64,000 nucleotides of DNA, from the NCBI RefSeq assembly GCF_030269325.1, contig NZ_BSTD01000003.1, positions 682,001 to 746,000 of the forward strand, given 5' to 3'. Positions 42,661-50,514 of the stretch are shown one piece after another. The notes below the pieces were generated by a model. That model was not told the origin of the DNA. It was given only the letters and a program-made list of their open reading frames with translations, and did no database searches. The translations under genes were made by a program, and so were the position numbers. How positions within the stretch are numbered: the first letter of the stretch is position 1; every line of letters starts with the position of its first letter. Source of the stretch: Amycolatopsis sp. NBRC 101858 (lineage in GTDB: Bacteria; Actinomycetota; Actinomycetes; Mycobacteriales; Pseudonocardiaceae).

Positions 42661-43860
42661 TCAGGAGGTCCAGGTGACGGGAAGCGCGTGCACCCCGTAG
42701 TGCAGCATGTCGTCGCGCAGCGGGACCTGCTCCTGCGCCACCGCCAGCCGGAGGTCCGGGAAGCGCGTGAAGAGCGCCTCGAACCCCACCTGCATCGTGA
42801 ACCGGGCCAGGTGCTGGCCGATGCACTGGTGCACGCCGTGGCCGAACGCGACGTGGCCCTGGGTCACCCGGCCGATGTCGAGCCGGTCGGGGTCCGGGAA
42901 GCGCTCGGGGTCGCGGTTGGCCGCCGGCAGCGCGACGACCACCGTCTCGCCCGCGCGGATCACCTGCTCCCCCAGCTCGACGTCTTCCAGCGCCGCCCGG
43001 CTCGCGCCCAGGTGCGAGACCGTCAGGTACCGCAGCAGTTCTTCCACGGCGTTGGGCCACAACGCCGGGTCGGCCTGCACCCGCTCGAGCTGGTCGCGGT
43101 GCTCGAACAGCGCGAAAGTGCCCAGTGCCAGCATGTTCGTCGTCGTGTCGAACCCGCCGCCGACCAGCGCCCAGGCCAGGTTCACCAGTTCCGGCCGGTC
43201 GAGTTCGCCGGTGCGGGCCAGCTCACCGAGCATGTCGTCGCCCGGGTCGTCGAACGCCTCGTCGACGAGCCGCTCCAGCGTGCCGCCGACGACCGTGATC
43301 GCGGCGATCAGCTCTTCCAGCGAGTAGTGCATGCGGGCCACGACGTTCAGGTGGTGCAGCAGTTCTTCGCGGTCCGCCTCGGGCACGCCGACCAGCTCGC
43401 ACATCAGCCGGGTGGCCAGCGGCTCGGCGTAGGCGGTGACCAGCTCGGCTTCCGTTCCCCGTGACGCCATCGCGTCCAGCAGCTCACCGGCGATCCGCCG
43501 CGCGGCCGGGACGAGCTCCCGGGTGCGCCGCACGGTGAAGTACTTCGCGATCAGCTTCCGGTACCGCGCGTGGTCGGCGCCGTCCATCTTCGGGAACGCG
43601 CCGGGCGCGGCCGGTTCGGGCGTGTAGGTGTCCATCGGGAACGGCGGCGGCACGGCGAGCGCGACGAGGTCGTTGCGGTGGCTGAACCGGGCGTCGGCCA
43701 GCACGGCGCGGACGTCGGACAGCTTCGTCACCAGCCAGCCGGTGGCCGGGCCGGGGCTGACGTCGAACGCGAGCGGGCTCACCCCCGGCAGCGCCCGGTA
43801 CTCGTCGGGCGGGTCGAACGGGCAGCTCCGCTTGACGGGCAACGACGACGGCTCGGTCAC
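42661..43860 (-). CDS. Cytochrome P450 monooxygenase
   Basis: A 399-residue soluble bacterial P450 that probably hydroxylates or epoxidises the polyketide, using electrons from ferredoxin partners not encoded here. Visible motifs are the I-helix GGGFDTT (234-240), the ExxR pair Glu274/Arg277, and the haem loop FGHGVHQCIG with axial Cys346. I chose the GTG at 43860, which overlaps the glycosyltransferase stop in GTGA and has GGGAG six bases upstream. The longer open frame upstream lies inside the glycosyltransferase and is not coding. Length is typical for CYP105/107-like macrolide P450s. The exact position oxidised cannot be read from sequence. Confidence 0.95.
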   Translation of the reverse strand: MTEPSSLPVKRSCPFDPPDEYRALPGVSPLAFDVSPGPATGWLVTKLSDVRAVLADARFSHRNDLVALAVPPPFPMDTYTPEPAAPGAFPKMDGADHARYRKLIAKYFTVRRTRELVPAARRIAGELLDAMASRGTEAELVTAYAEPLATRLMCELVGVPEADREELLHHLNVVARMHYSLEELIAAITVVGGTLERLVDEAFDDPGDDMLGELARTGELDRPELVNLAWALVGGGFDTTTNMLALGTFALFEHRDQLERVQADPALWPNAVEELLRYLTVSHLGASRAALEDVELGEQVIRAGETVVVALPAANRDPERFPDPDRLDIGRVTQGHVAFGHGVHQCIGQHLARFTMQVGFEALFTRFPDLRLAVAQEQVPLRDDMLHYGVHALPVTWTS

Positions 43861-45077
43861 TTCCGGCTCCCTCCGGCCGGGTGCGCGGCGGCGACCCTGG
43901 CCTCGATTTCGTCGGCGGCGCGGACCGCCCCGCCCGCGGCGTGCACCTCGCGCCGCATGAGCTGGACGCGCCGCCGCACGGCGTCGTCCCGGTCGACGGC
44001 GAGCACCGCGTCCCGGATCCGCTCGGCCGTCACGGTCTCCTTGTCCAGCGAGGCACCCAGGCCGAGCCGCCGGATCTGCCGGGCGTTGATGTGCTGTTCC
44101 GGGTGGTGCGGCACGGCGATCACGGGGACGCCGAAGGACAGCGCCTCCATCAGGCTGCCCATCCCGCCCTGGCACAGGAACACCGAACAGTGCGGCAGGA
44201 CGTCGCCGTGCGTGACCCAGCGATGGGCCTCCACATGGGACGGAAGCGGCCCGAGCGTCGCCGGGTCCCCGCGCTTGCCCAGGGTCAGCACCACCTGCCA
44301 CGGCACGTCCGCGAACGCTTCCGCACAGGTGCGGAAGAACTCCGGGCGGTCGTTGACGGTGGTGCCCAAGGTGATCAGCACGACCGGGCGGCCGTCGGCG
44401 GGCGGGTGCCACGACGCCCCGGCCGGGCCGGTCGACGGCCCCACGAACGCGAACCGCCCGTCGAAGGTCTCCCCGGCCGGCTGGAACGCCCGCGGCAGGA
44501 AGACCAGGGTGAACTCGTCACCGCCGGTGAAGAACTCTTCCAGCGTCAACGCTCCGAGGCCGTGGTCGGCCAGGTGCTCGCCCAGGCGCGTGACGAACCG
44601 GGCGATCGCCGGGTGCGCCGGGTCGACCGCCTCGCCGAAGGTCTGGTTCTCCTTGGTGAGCGAGAAGTGCTCGTTGGACGCCACGGTGGCCGAAAGCTGC
44701 ACGGTCGGCAGCCCGTGCTTGCGCGCCAGCAGCCGTCCCGGCGCCCACAGCGTCGTGTCGTAGACGAGCAGGTCCGGCGCGCACCGGTCGAAGACGCGTT
44801 CCACGGCGGGCAGCACGGCCATGCTCTGCTCGAGCAGGTGCAGCGGCGCCTTGGCGGCCTCGTCGGCGTCGGTGATGTCCGGCTGCGCGGTGGACAGGTC
44901 GCAGTCGTAGGCCGCGGCCCGGGCGCCGAGCGCGACGACCCGGTCCGCGAACTCGCCGGAGGTGAAGCAGGTGACCCGGTGGCCGCGGCGGACGAGCTCG
45001 GCGACCACCGGCAGCGCCGGGGTCATGTGCCCGTAAGCCGGGTACGGCAGGAAAGCGATGTCACGTGCTTCGGTCAT
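43857..45077 (-). CDS. Macrolide-type glycosyltransferase (GT1/MGT family)
   Basis: A 406-residue GT-B fold enzyme of the YjiC/OleD-like family, expected to move a sugar from an NDP-sugar to the macrolide. Seen: GHMTP with the likely catalytic His17, Asp107 in YDTTLW, CQGGMGS (302-308) and the sugar-nucleotide end PEQHINA (327-333). ATG at 45077 has GGAG six bases upstream. Its stop overlaps the P450 start by four bases and it begins 10 bp after the antiporter, so translation is probably coupled. No deoxysugar genes are in the window. Either they lie elsewhere or the donor is a common sugar such as UDP-glucose. A self-resistance role by reversible glycosylation, as for OleD/OleI, is equally possible. 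Confidence 0.92.
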   Translation of the reverse strand: MTEARDIAFLPYPAYGHMTPALPVVAELVRRGHRVTCFTSGEFADRVVALGARAAAYDCDLSTAQPDITDADEAAKAPLHLLEQSMAVLPAVERVFDRCAPDLLVYDTTLWAPGRLLARKHGLPTVQLSATVASNEHFSLTKENQTFGEAVDPAHPAIARFVTRLGEHLADHGLGALTLEEFFTGGDEFTLVFLPRAFQPAGETFDGRFAFVGPSTGPAGASWHPPADGRPVVLITLGTTVNDRPEFFRTCAEAFADVPWQVVLTLGKRGDPATLGPLPSHVEAHRWVTHGDVLPHCSVFLCQGGMGSLMEALSFGVPVIAVPHHPEQHINARQIRRLGLGASLDKETVTAERIRDAVLAVDRDDAVRRRVQLMRREVHAAGGAVRAADEIEARVAAAHPAGGSRK

Positions 45078-45086
45078 GCCCGGCTC

Positions 45087-46514
45087 CTACGCGGCGGGAA
45101 GGGGTTCCGCGCCCCGCCGCTTGTAGCGCTCGATCAGGGACAGCGCGGGCGAGGTGGCCACCGTGGTCACCAGGGTCATCACCACCAGCATCGCGAACAT
45201 CGTCGGGCTGATCACCTTCAGGTCGAGCCCGATGTTCAGCACCGCCAGCTCGGTGAGCCCGCGGCAGTTCATCAACGCGCCCAGCGACCACGCGTCCCGC
45301 TTGCCGATGCCGGACAGCCGCGCGGCGATCAGGCTGCCGCCCCACTTGCCCAGCATCGCCACCACGACGATCAGCAGGCACCACAGCCACAGCGTCGGGT
45401 CGGAGCCGATCAGGTCGAACTTCGTGCGCAGTCCCGTGTAGACGAAGAACAGCGGCAGCAGCAGCGTGACCGTCAGCGCGTGCATCTGGTCGGTGGCCTG
45501 GCGGATCGGCAGCGATCCGCGCGGCGTCACCGCGCCGAAGAGGAACGCGCCGAAGATCGGGTGGATGCCGATGGCGTTGGTGGCCAGCGCGGACAGCAAG
45601 AGCCCGGCCAGCAGCACGGACACCACCGCGGTCGTCGGCAGCGCCTTCTGGCCCTGCTCGGTCGGTGCGAACAGCCGGCGCAGCAACGGGCGCACGACGA
45701 ACAGCATGAACGCGAAGAACGCGATCGTGAGGCCCACGGTCAACAGCGTGGCGGCCATCGAGGTCGCGCTGGCGATGGCGACCACGAGCGCCAGCAGGCA
45801 CCACGCGGTGATGTCGTCGACGGCGGCACAGCTGAGCGCCAGCGCGGCGATCGGCAGCTTCGTCATCTTGCGGTCGGTGATGATCCGGGCCAGCACCGGG
45901 AACGCGGTGATGCTCATCGAGATCGCGAGGAACAACGCGAACGGCAGGCGGGCGACCCCCGCGCCGAGCGTCGGGTGGAGCACGAACGCGAGCAGGACCC
46001 CGGACAGGAACGGGATCGCGACGCTGACGTGGCTCACCAGCACCGCGGCCTTGCTGCGGCGGCGGACCAGCTCGACGTCGAGCTCGTAGCCGACCAGGAA
46101 CATGAAGATGACCAGGCCGATCTGGGCGAACGTGTTGATCGTCGAGGCCAGGAAGTCGGGGAAGATCCAGTGGTAGGCCGCGGGCCACACCCAGCCGAGG
46201 AACGACGGGCCGAGCAGGATGCCGGCGAAGATCTCGCCGATCACCGCGGGCTGCGCCAGCCGCCGCGCACCCGCCGACAGCAGCCGGCAAGCCAGGAAGA
46301 TCACCGGCAGGGCGAACAGCAGCTTCGCGACCGGGTCGGCCGCGCCGCCGGTGTGCCCGGTCGGGGCGTGCCCGTCACCACCGCCGGTGCGCAGCAGGAA
46401 GAAGGCGGCCACGACCGGGAGGACCACCATGGCCAGGTAGGAGATCCACGCACGCCCCTTCGGCGTGGCCGTGGGCGCGGCGGGCTCGGTGGTGCGCTCG
46501 TCGAGCGATGACAT
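45087..46514 (-). CDS. CPA2-family cation/proton antiporter
   Basis: A 475-residue integral membrane protein with about 12-13 hydrophobic helices spread over residues 25-460. A conserved MNCRGLTELAVLNIGL segment is typical of the KefB/NapA-like CPA2 superfamily. It should exchange Na+ or K+ for protons at the cytoplasmic membrane. Polyether ionophore and some macrolide clusters carry such antiporters next to the PKS, where they are thought to export product or offset ion stress. That role here is inference from position. ATG at 46514 follows GGAGAG. It lies 10 bp before the glycosyltransferase. Confidence 0.93.
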   Translation of the reverse strand: MSSLDERTTEPAAPTATPKGRAWISYLAMVVLPVVAAFFLLRTGGGDGHAPTGHTGGAADPVAKLLFALPVIFLACRLLSAGARRLAQPAVIGEIFAGILLGPSFLGWVWPAAYHWIFPDFLASTINTFAQIGLVIFMFLVGYELDVELVRRRSKAAVLVSHVSVAIPFLSGVLLAFVLHPTLGAGVARLPFALFLAISMSITAFPVLARIITDRKMTKLPIAALALSCAAVDDITAWCLLALVVAIASATSMAATLLTVGLTIAFFAFMLFVVRPLLRRLFAPTEQGQKALPTTAVVSVLLAGLLLSALATNAIGIHPIFGAFLFGAVTPRGSLPIRQATDQMHALTVTLLLPLFFVYTGLRTKFDLIGSDPTLWLWCLLIVVVAMLGKWGGSLIAARLSGIGKRDAWSLGALMNCRGLTELAVLNIGLDLKVISPTMFAMLVVMTLVTTVATSPALSLIERYKRRGAEPLPAA

Positions 46515-46539
46515 GGCAGGTCTCTCCGATCGGACGCAG

Positions 46540-46591
46540 CCGGTCGTGAGCGGGAAACAGCGTCAGAACACCGTTTCCCGCTCACGACCGG
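46540..46591 (+). terminator. Perfect 19-bp inverted repeat with a T-run on the plus-strand side
   Basis: The arms 46540-46558 and 46573-46591 are perfect complements around a 14-base loop. On the plus strand the stem is followed by GGTTTTTGCC, the shape of an intrinsic terminator. No plus-strand gene lies just upstream. Read on the minus strand, it lies between the halogenase stop and the antiporter start without a U-tail, where it may reduce read-through or stabilise mRNA ends. Confidence 0.75.
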
Positions 46592-46599
46592 GTTTTTGC

Positions 46600-47949
46600 C
46601 TAGAACAGGGCGAGTGCCGAAGAAGAGGCCTTGAGGCTGCCGAGGTGCCCGTGCCACAGGTGCGTGGGGTCGGCCTCGACGGCGGCGACGTACTCCTTCA
46701 TCGCGGTCAGGGCCGCCGGCTCCTCGGCGTCGTAGACGTCGCCCTGGAGCATCTGGATGACGTCCTTGCGGTAGCGGTCGTCGTCGATGAACGCGGTGAA
46801 CAGCACGTTCAGCCGGTAGTACATCGAGATGAAGTCGTACCAGATGTTGACGCCCTTGCGGAGGGTGTTGACGTAGTTGTCGAACCGCTCCCGGCGGAAG
46901 TCACCGGCCTGGTGCGCGGCGATGACGTCCTTGGCCGCCAGGCGCGCGCTGTTCATCGCGACGCTGACGCCGCTGGAGAAGATCGGGTCGACGAAGCGGG
47001 CGGCGTCGCCGATGAGCACCAGCGAGTCGCCGGCGATCTGCTTCATGCCGTAGCTGTAGTCGCCCTCGGTCTTGAACTTCCGCACGCGCTTGGCGTTCTT
47101 CAGCGCGTCCAGCATCTCCGGCCGGGTGCCGACGGAGTTCCAGAAGAAGCCCTCGAGGTCGTCCTTGTGCTCCTTGAACTTCTCCTTCTGGGTGACGACG
47201 CCGATCGAGGTGATGGTCTCGGTGATCGGGATCTGCCAGACCCAGGTGTTCTCCTGCGGCAGGAAGTGCACGTGGATGTAGTCGGCGTCCTCGGGACGGC
47301 GCGCCAGCGACGCGCGGTCGAGACCCTCGAACCACGTGTGCACCGCGTACTGGTTGAAGACCTTGTCCGGCACCTTGACCTTGAGCTGCTGGCCCAGCAG
47401 GGTCTGCCGGCCGGACGCGTCGAGCACGACGCGGACGGCGACCTCGATCGGCTGCTCGCCGATCTTCGCCTGCAGCACCGGCCGGTCGCGGTCGGTGAAG
47501 TCGACGCGGTTGACGCGGACGCCCTGGTAGACCTTGGCGCCGAGCTCTTCGGAGTGCTTGAGCAGCAGCGAGTCGAACTGGCCGCGGTCGACGTGCCAGG
47601 CGTAGACGCGGTCGACGCCGTCCTGGTCACGCTCCTCGTAAGCGATTTCCGCGACGCCGAGGCCGTGCGACCCGGCGTCGAAGTCCAGCGTGCTGGTCGG
47701 CCGGGTGTCCGAGGACGTCCACGCGGCACCGTACTTGCGGGGGAAGCCGGCCGCCTCGACCTTGCCGATGACCCCGATGTCGTGCATCACGGGGATGACC
47801 GCGGGGACGAGGGACTCGCCGACGTGCTCGCGAGGGAACGTTTCGCCCTCGAAGACCACCACCGAAAGGCCGGCCTTCGCCAGGTAGGACGCCGCCGTGG
47901 AACCGGCCGGGCCACCGCCGATGATGCCGACATCGTAGTCGTAAGACAC
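46600..47949 (-). CDS. Flavin-dependent halogenase-like enzyme
   Basis: A 449-residue FAD enzyme. It has the dinucleotide motif GGGPAGS (11-17), the halogenase signature WVWQIP (236-241, WxWxIP), a candidate catalytic Lys72 in FPRKYGAAW and GDAARFVDP (314-322). These place it among the FADH2-dependent halogenases of the CmlS/SgcC3-like branch, which often act on carrier-protein-bound substrates. A hydroxylase or reductase of the same fold cannot be excluded. I chose GTG at 47949, with GGAG five bases upstream, over an in-frame TTG at 47964. It follows a free ACP gene by 29 bp, which suggests that the ACP carries its substrate. Confidence 0.88.
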   Translation of the reverse strand: MSYDYDVGIIGGGPAGSTAASYLAKAGLSVVVFEGETFPREHVGESLVPAVIPVMHDIGVIGKVEAAGFPRKYGAAWTSSDTRPTSTLDFDAGSHGLGVAEIAYEERDQDGVDRVYAWHVDRGQFDSLLLKHSEELGAKVYQGVRVNRVDFTDRDRPVLQAKIGEQPIEVAVRVVLDASGRQTLLGQQLKVKVPDKVFNQYAVHTWFEGLDRASLARRPEDADYIHVHFLPQENTWVWQIPITETITSIGVVTQKEKFKEHKDDLEGFFWNSVGTRPEMLDALKNAKRVRKFKTEGDYSYGMKQIAGDSLVLIGDAARFVDPIFSSGVSVAMNSARLAAKDVIAAHQAGDFRRERFDNYVNTLRKGVNIWYDFISMYYRLNVLFTAFIDDDRYRKDVIQMLQGDVYDAEEPAALTAMKEYVAAVEADPTHLWHGHLGSLKASSSALALF

Positions 47950-47978
47950 AGGTTCTCCGTTCAAGATCCGAAAAGGGG

Positions 47979-48251
47979 TCAGGCGACCGGCGCGCGCAGC
48001 GAAGTCACCAGGTCGGCGATGCTTTCGATGTCCTTGAAGTGACGGGCCACCATCTCCGTCGGGGGCACCCGCACGGAGAACTCCTCACGGATGTAGGCGA
48101 CCAGCCGGGTGGTTTCGATCGAGTTGAGCAGGCCCCAGTCCAGCAACGGCGTGGTCGTGGTCAGTTCCCCCACGTCCTTGCCGTCCAACAGGTGCTTCTC
48201 GACGAACTCAACGAGCTTCCGCGTGATGTCCACGCGCTCGTCGTCTGCCAT
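47979..48251 (-). CDS. Stand-alone acyl carrier protein
   Basis: A 90-residue carrier protein. Ser44 in DWGLLNSIETTRL is the likely phosphopantetheine site (the usual motif is DSL/NSI). ATG at 48251 has GGAGG seven bases upstream. It is sandwiched between the 215-residue unknown protein and the halogenase on one strand, so it probably presents an acyl group to the halogenase. No adenylation or ligase gene is adjacent. The nearest candidate is the short AMP-ligase at 58146-59225. Confidence 0.92.
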   Translation of the reverse strand: MADDERVDITRKLVEFVEKHLLDGKDVGELTTTTPLLDWGLLNSIETTRLVAYIREEFSVRVPPTEMVARHFKDIESIADLVTSLRAPVA

Positions 48252-48312
48252 GGTTGTTCCTCCAGTGACGGCACAGCTCCACGCACGGGTTGTGCTGGAA
48301 TTCGGAAAAAGG

Positions 48313-48960
48313 TCAGTCGGTTCCGGCGTCGTGGTTGGCCTTGTTGCGCGCGCCGCGGCGGGGGCGCTCCAGGCGCTCGGTCTCGGCGTTGATGTGCTTG
48401 CGCGGGGCGAAGGCGACGTAGCGGCCGCCGGACATCTTGGCCTTGAAGTTCTTCATCCAGCCGTGGTGGCCGAAGTTGCCGTGCTTGTCGAAGCCGACCA
48501 GCGAGATGCCGCTGCGGTCGTAGTGGCCGCCGACGAGCAGGCACCACTGCCGGAAGTCCGGGTACTCGTTGGTGAGGTGGCGGTAGGTGAGCACGAACGC
48601 GAGGTACCGGCGGAAGTCCATGCCGTCGAGGCCCTCTTCGTCGTAGACGCGGGAGATGGCCTGCGTGCTCTGGCCGAGCATTTCCGGGATCGGCGAGGCC
48701 GAGCAGACGAGCCAGTGCGACTCGTCGGTCATCGGGCTCTTGATCATGTTCTGCTCGACTTCCCAGCGGAAGTTCGTGTTGAGCTTGCCGGTCTCGATCA
48801 TCTGCGCCTCGGAGATCTCCTGGGGCACGTAGATGAGCATTTCGTTGGTGGACTCGAGCTCATCGATCTCGGCCTGCGTGAACGGGCATGGCTTCACCGC
48901 GATTTCAGTGGTTCCATAGACTCCGTACACCATGTCTTCGAGGTTTTCGGGCATGCGCAT
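48313..48960 (-). CDS. Unrecognised 215-residue protein
   Basis: I do not recognise this family. The protein is soluble, rich in aromatic and charged residues, with no signal peptide, no membrane segment and no obvious cofactor motif. Its C-terminus is basic (RLERPRRGARNKANHD). I chose ATG at 48960, preceded by AGGAC. An upstream in-frame GTG at 49008 gives a lysine-rich extension lacking an RBS, and a second ATG at 48954 is possible. It precedes the ACP by 61 bp and the ACP-halogenase pair on the same strand, so it may help make or modify the ACP-bound unit. That is inference from position only. Confidence 0.85.
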   Translation of the reverse strand: MRMPENLEDMVYGVYGTTEIAVKPCPFTQAEIDELESTNEMLIYVPQEISEAQMIETGKLNTNFRWEVEQNMIKSPMTDESHWLVCSASPIPEMLGQSTQAISRVYDEEGLDGMDFRRYLAFVLTYRHLTNEYPDFRQWCLLVGGHYDRSGISLVGFDKHGNFGHHGWMKNFKAKMSGGRYVAFAPRKHINAETERLERPRRGARNKANHDAGTD

Positions 48961-49028
48961 GAGCGACCGTCCTGAAGGGTTTTGTGTCGTCGGCTTTTTT
49001 TCTAACACGGAACTGTCTTGGGAAATGC
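48961..49028 (-). promoter_or_regulatory. AT-rich spacer, possible promoter for the unknown-ACP-halogenase genes
   Basis: This 68-bp gap between the isocitrate lyase stop and the next gene contains a run of seven T (A on the coding strand) and is far less GC-rich than its surroundings. A TTAGAA hexamer on the minus strand could serve as a -10, but no good -35 is seen. Confidence 0.3.
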
Positions 49029-50324
49029 TCAGTAGAATTGGGACTTCTCCGTGGAGTCCATCAGCGCGACGGTGTTGCTCGACGGGTTCACCACCGTGCT
49101 CACCAGGTCGAAGTACCCGGTGCCCACTTCACGTTGGTGGCGCGTCGCGGTGTAGCCGGCGGCCTCGGCGGCGAACTCGCGCTCCTGCAGCTCGACGTAG
49201 GCCGTCATGCCTTCGTCGGCGTAACCACGCGCCAGGTCGAACATCGAATGGTTCAAGGAGTGGAAACCGGCGAGGGTGATGAACTGGAACTTGTAGCCCA
49301 TGTGCCCCAGCTCGCGCTGGAACTTCGCGATCGTCGCGTCGTCCAGGTGCTGCTTCCAGTTGAACGACGGCGAGCAGTTGTAGGCCAGCAGCTGGTCGGG
49401 GTACTCGGCCTTGATCGCCTCGGCGAACTGGCGCGCGACCTCGAGGTCCGGCTTGGACGTCTCCATCCACAGCAGGTCGGCATACGGCGCGTAGGCGAGG
49501 CCGCGGGCGATGCACGGCTCGATGCCGCCGCGCACGCGGTGGTAGCCCTCGGGGGTGCGCTCGCCGGTCAGGAACGGCTTGTCGCGGTCGTCGACGTCGC
49601 TGGTGATGAGGTTCGCGGCCTGGGCGTCGGTGCGGGCGATGACGAGGCTGGGGACGTCGCAGACGTCGGCGGCCAGGCGCGCGGCCTGCAGCGTGCGGAC
49701 GTGCTGGGAGGTCGGGATGAGCACCTTGCCGCCGAGGTGGCCGCACTTCTTCTCCGCGGCCAGCTGGTCTTCCCAGTGCACGCCGGCGGCGCCGCCGGCG
49801 ATCATGCCCTTCATCAGCTCGAAGGCGTTGAGCACGCCACCGAAGCCGGCTTCGGCGTCCGCGACGATCGGCGCCAGCCAGTGCGGGGCGTCCGGCTCGT
49901 CCTCGGCCCAGCTGATCTGGTCGGCGCGCAGCAGCGCGTTGTTGATGCGGCGCACGACCTGCGGGACGGAGTTGGCCGGGTAGAGGCTCTGGTCCGGGTA
50001 GGTGTGGCCGGAGAGGTTGGCGTCGGCGGCGACCTGCCAGCCGGACAGGTAGATGGCCTTGAGGCCGGCGCGCACCTGCTGGACGGCCTGGTTGCCGGTC
50101 AGCGCGCCCAGCGAGTGGACGTAGTCTTCGGTGTGCAGGAGGTTCCAGAGCCGCTCCGCGCCCAGCCGGGCGAGCGTGTGCTCTTCGGTCACGCTGCCGC
50201 GCAGCCGCAGGACGTCCTCGGCGGAGTAGTCCCGGCGGACTCCGCGCCACCGGGGGTCCTCGGCCCAGGACCGGGCCAGTTCGGCCGCCGCGGCTTCGCG
50301 GGGCGGCGCTGCGGTGACGGTCAT
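49029..50324 (-). CDS. aceA: Isocitrate lyase
   Basis: A 431-residue enzyme that splits isocitrate into succinate and glyoxylate, the first step of the glyoxylate shunt. The active-site loop KKCGHLGGK (192-200, catalytic Cys194) and the C-terminal NPSSNTVALMDSTEKSQF match bacterial AceA. ATG at 50324 with AGGAG seven bases upstream was preferred to a GTG 48 bases further out. Length is normal. It is likely a housekeeping gene at the edge of the polyketide cluster. Succinate could feed methylmalonyl-CoA, but that link is speculative. Confidence 0.96.
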   Translation of the reverse strand: MTVTAAPPREAAAAELARSWAEDPRWRGVRRDYSAEDVLRLRGSVTEEHTLARLGAERLWNLLHTEDYVHSLGALTGNQAVQQVRAGLKAIYLSGWQVAADANLSGHTYPDQSLYPANSVPQVVRRINNALLRADQISWAEDEPDAPHWLAPIVADAEAGFGGVLNAFELMKGMIAGGAAGVHWEDQLAAEKKCGHLGGKVLIPTSQHVRTLQAARLAADVCDVPSLVIARTDAQAANLITSDVDDRDKPFLTGERTPEGYHRVRGGIEPCIARGLAYAPYADLLWMETSKPDLEVARQFAEAIKAEYPDQLLAYNCSPSFNWKQHLDDATIAKFQRELGHMGYKFQFITLAGFHSLNHSMFDLARGYADEGMTAYVELQEREFAAEAAGYTATRHQREVGTGYFDLVSTVVNPSSNTVALMDSTEKSQFY

Positions 50325-50514
50325 GTCGTTCTCCTGACGTACGACGACGCGCGGCTTCGGGGACGAGACCATTTAGCACCCCGAAACCCCTGCCGAGCGC
50401 CACCCGGGAGTCAGGACGAAGCATTCCCCTAGTTCTTGCCGGTCGTGCCCCGTCGAGTCCGTGACCGGGGCCGATACTCGGTTCGCGAGCCACCTTGCGA
50501 ACGGAAGGCGTTTG
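50325..50514. promoter_or_regulatory. Divergent promoter region between isocitrate lyase and UbiD-like gene
   Basis: 190 bp separate the two divergent starts. GTTCGC (50481-50486) and GCGAAC (50497-50502) form an inverted repeat ending just before the GGAAGG ribosome site of the UbiD-like gene, a plausible operator. On the minus strand a TGCTAAAT around 50370-50380 could be an extended -10 for aceA. Confidence 0.35.

Noticed and set aside
42661..44412. 583-codon frame containing the P450
   Set aside because: The first 184 codons overlap the glycosyltransferase in another frame and show no P450 similarity. The GTG at 43860 with RBS and stop overlap is the real start.
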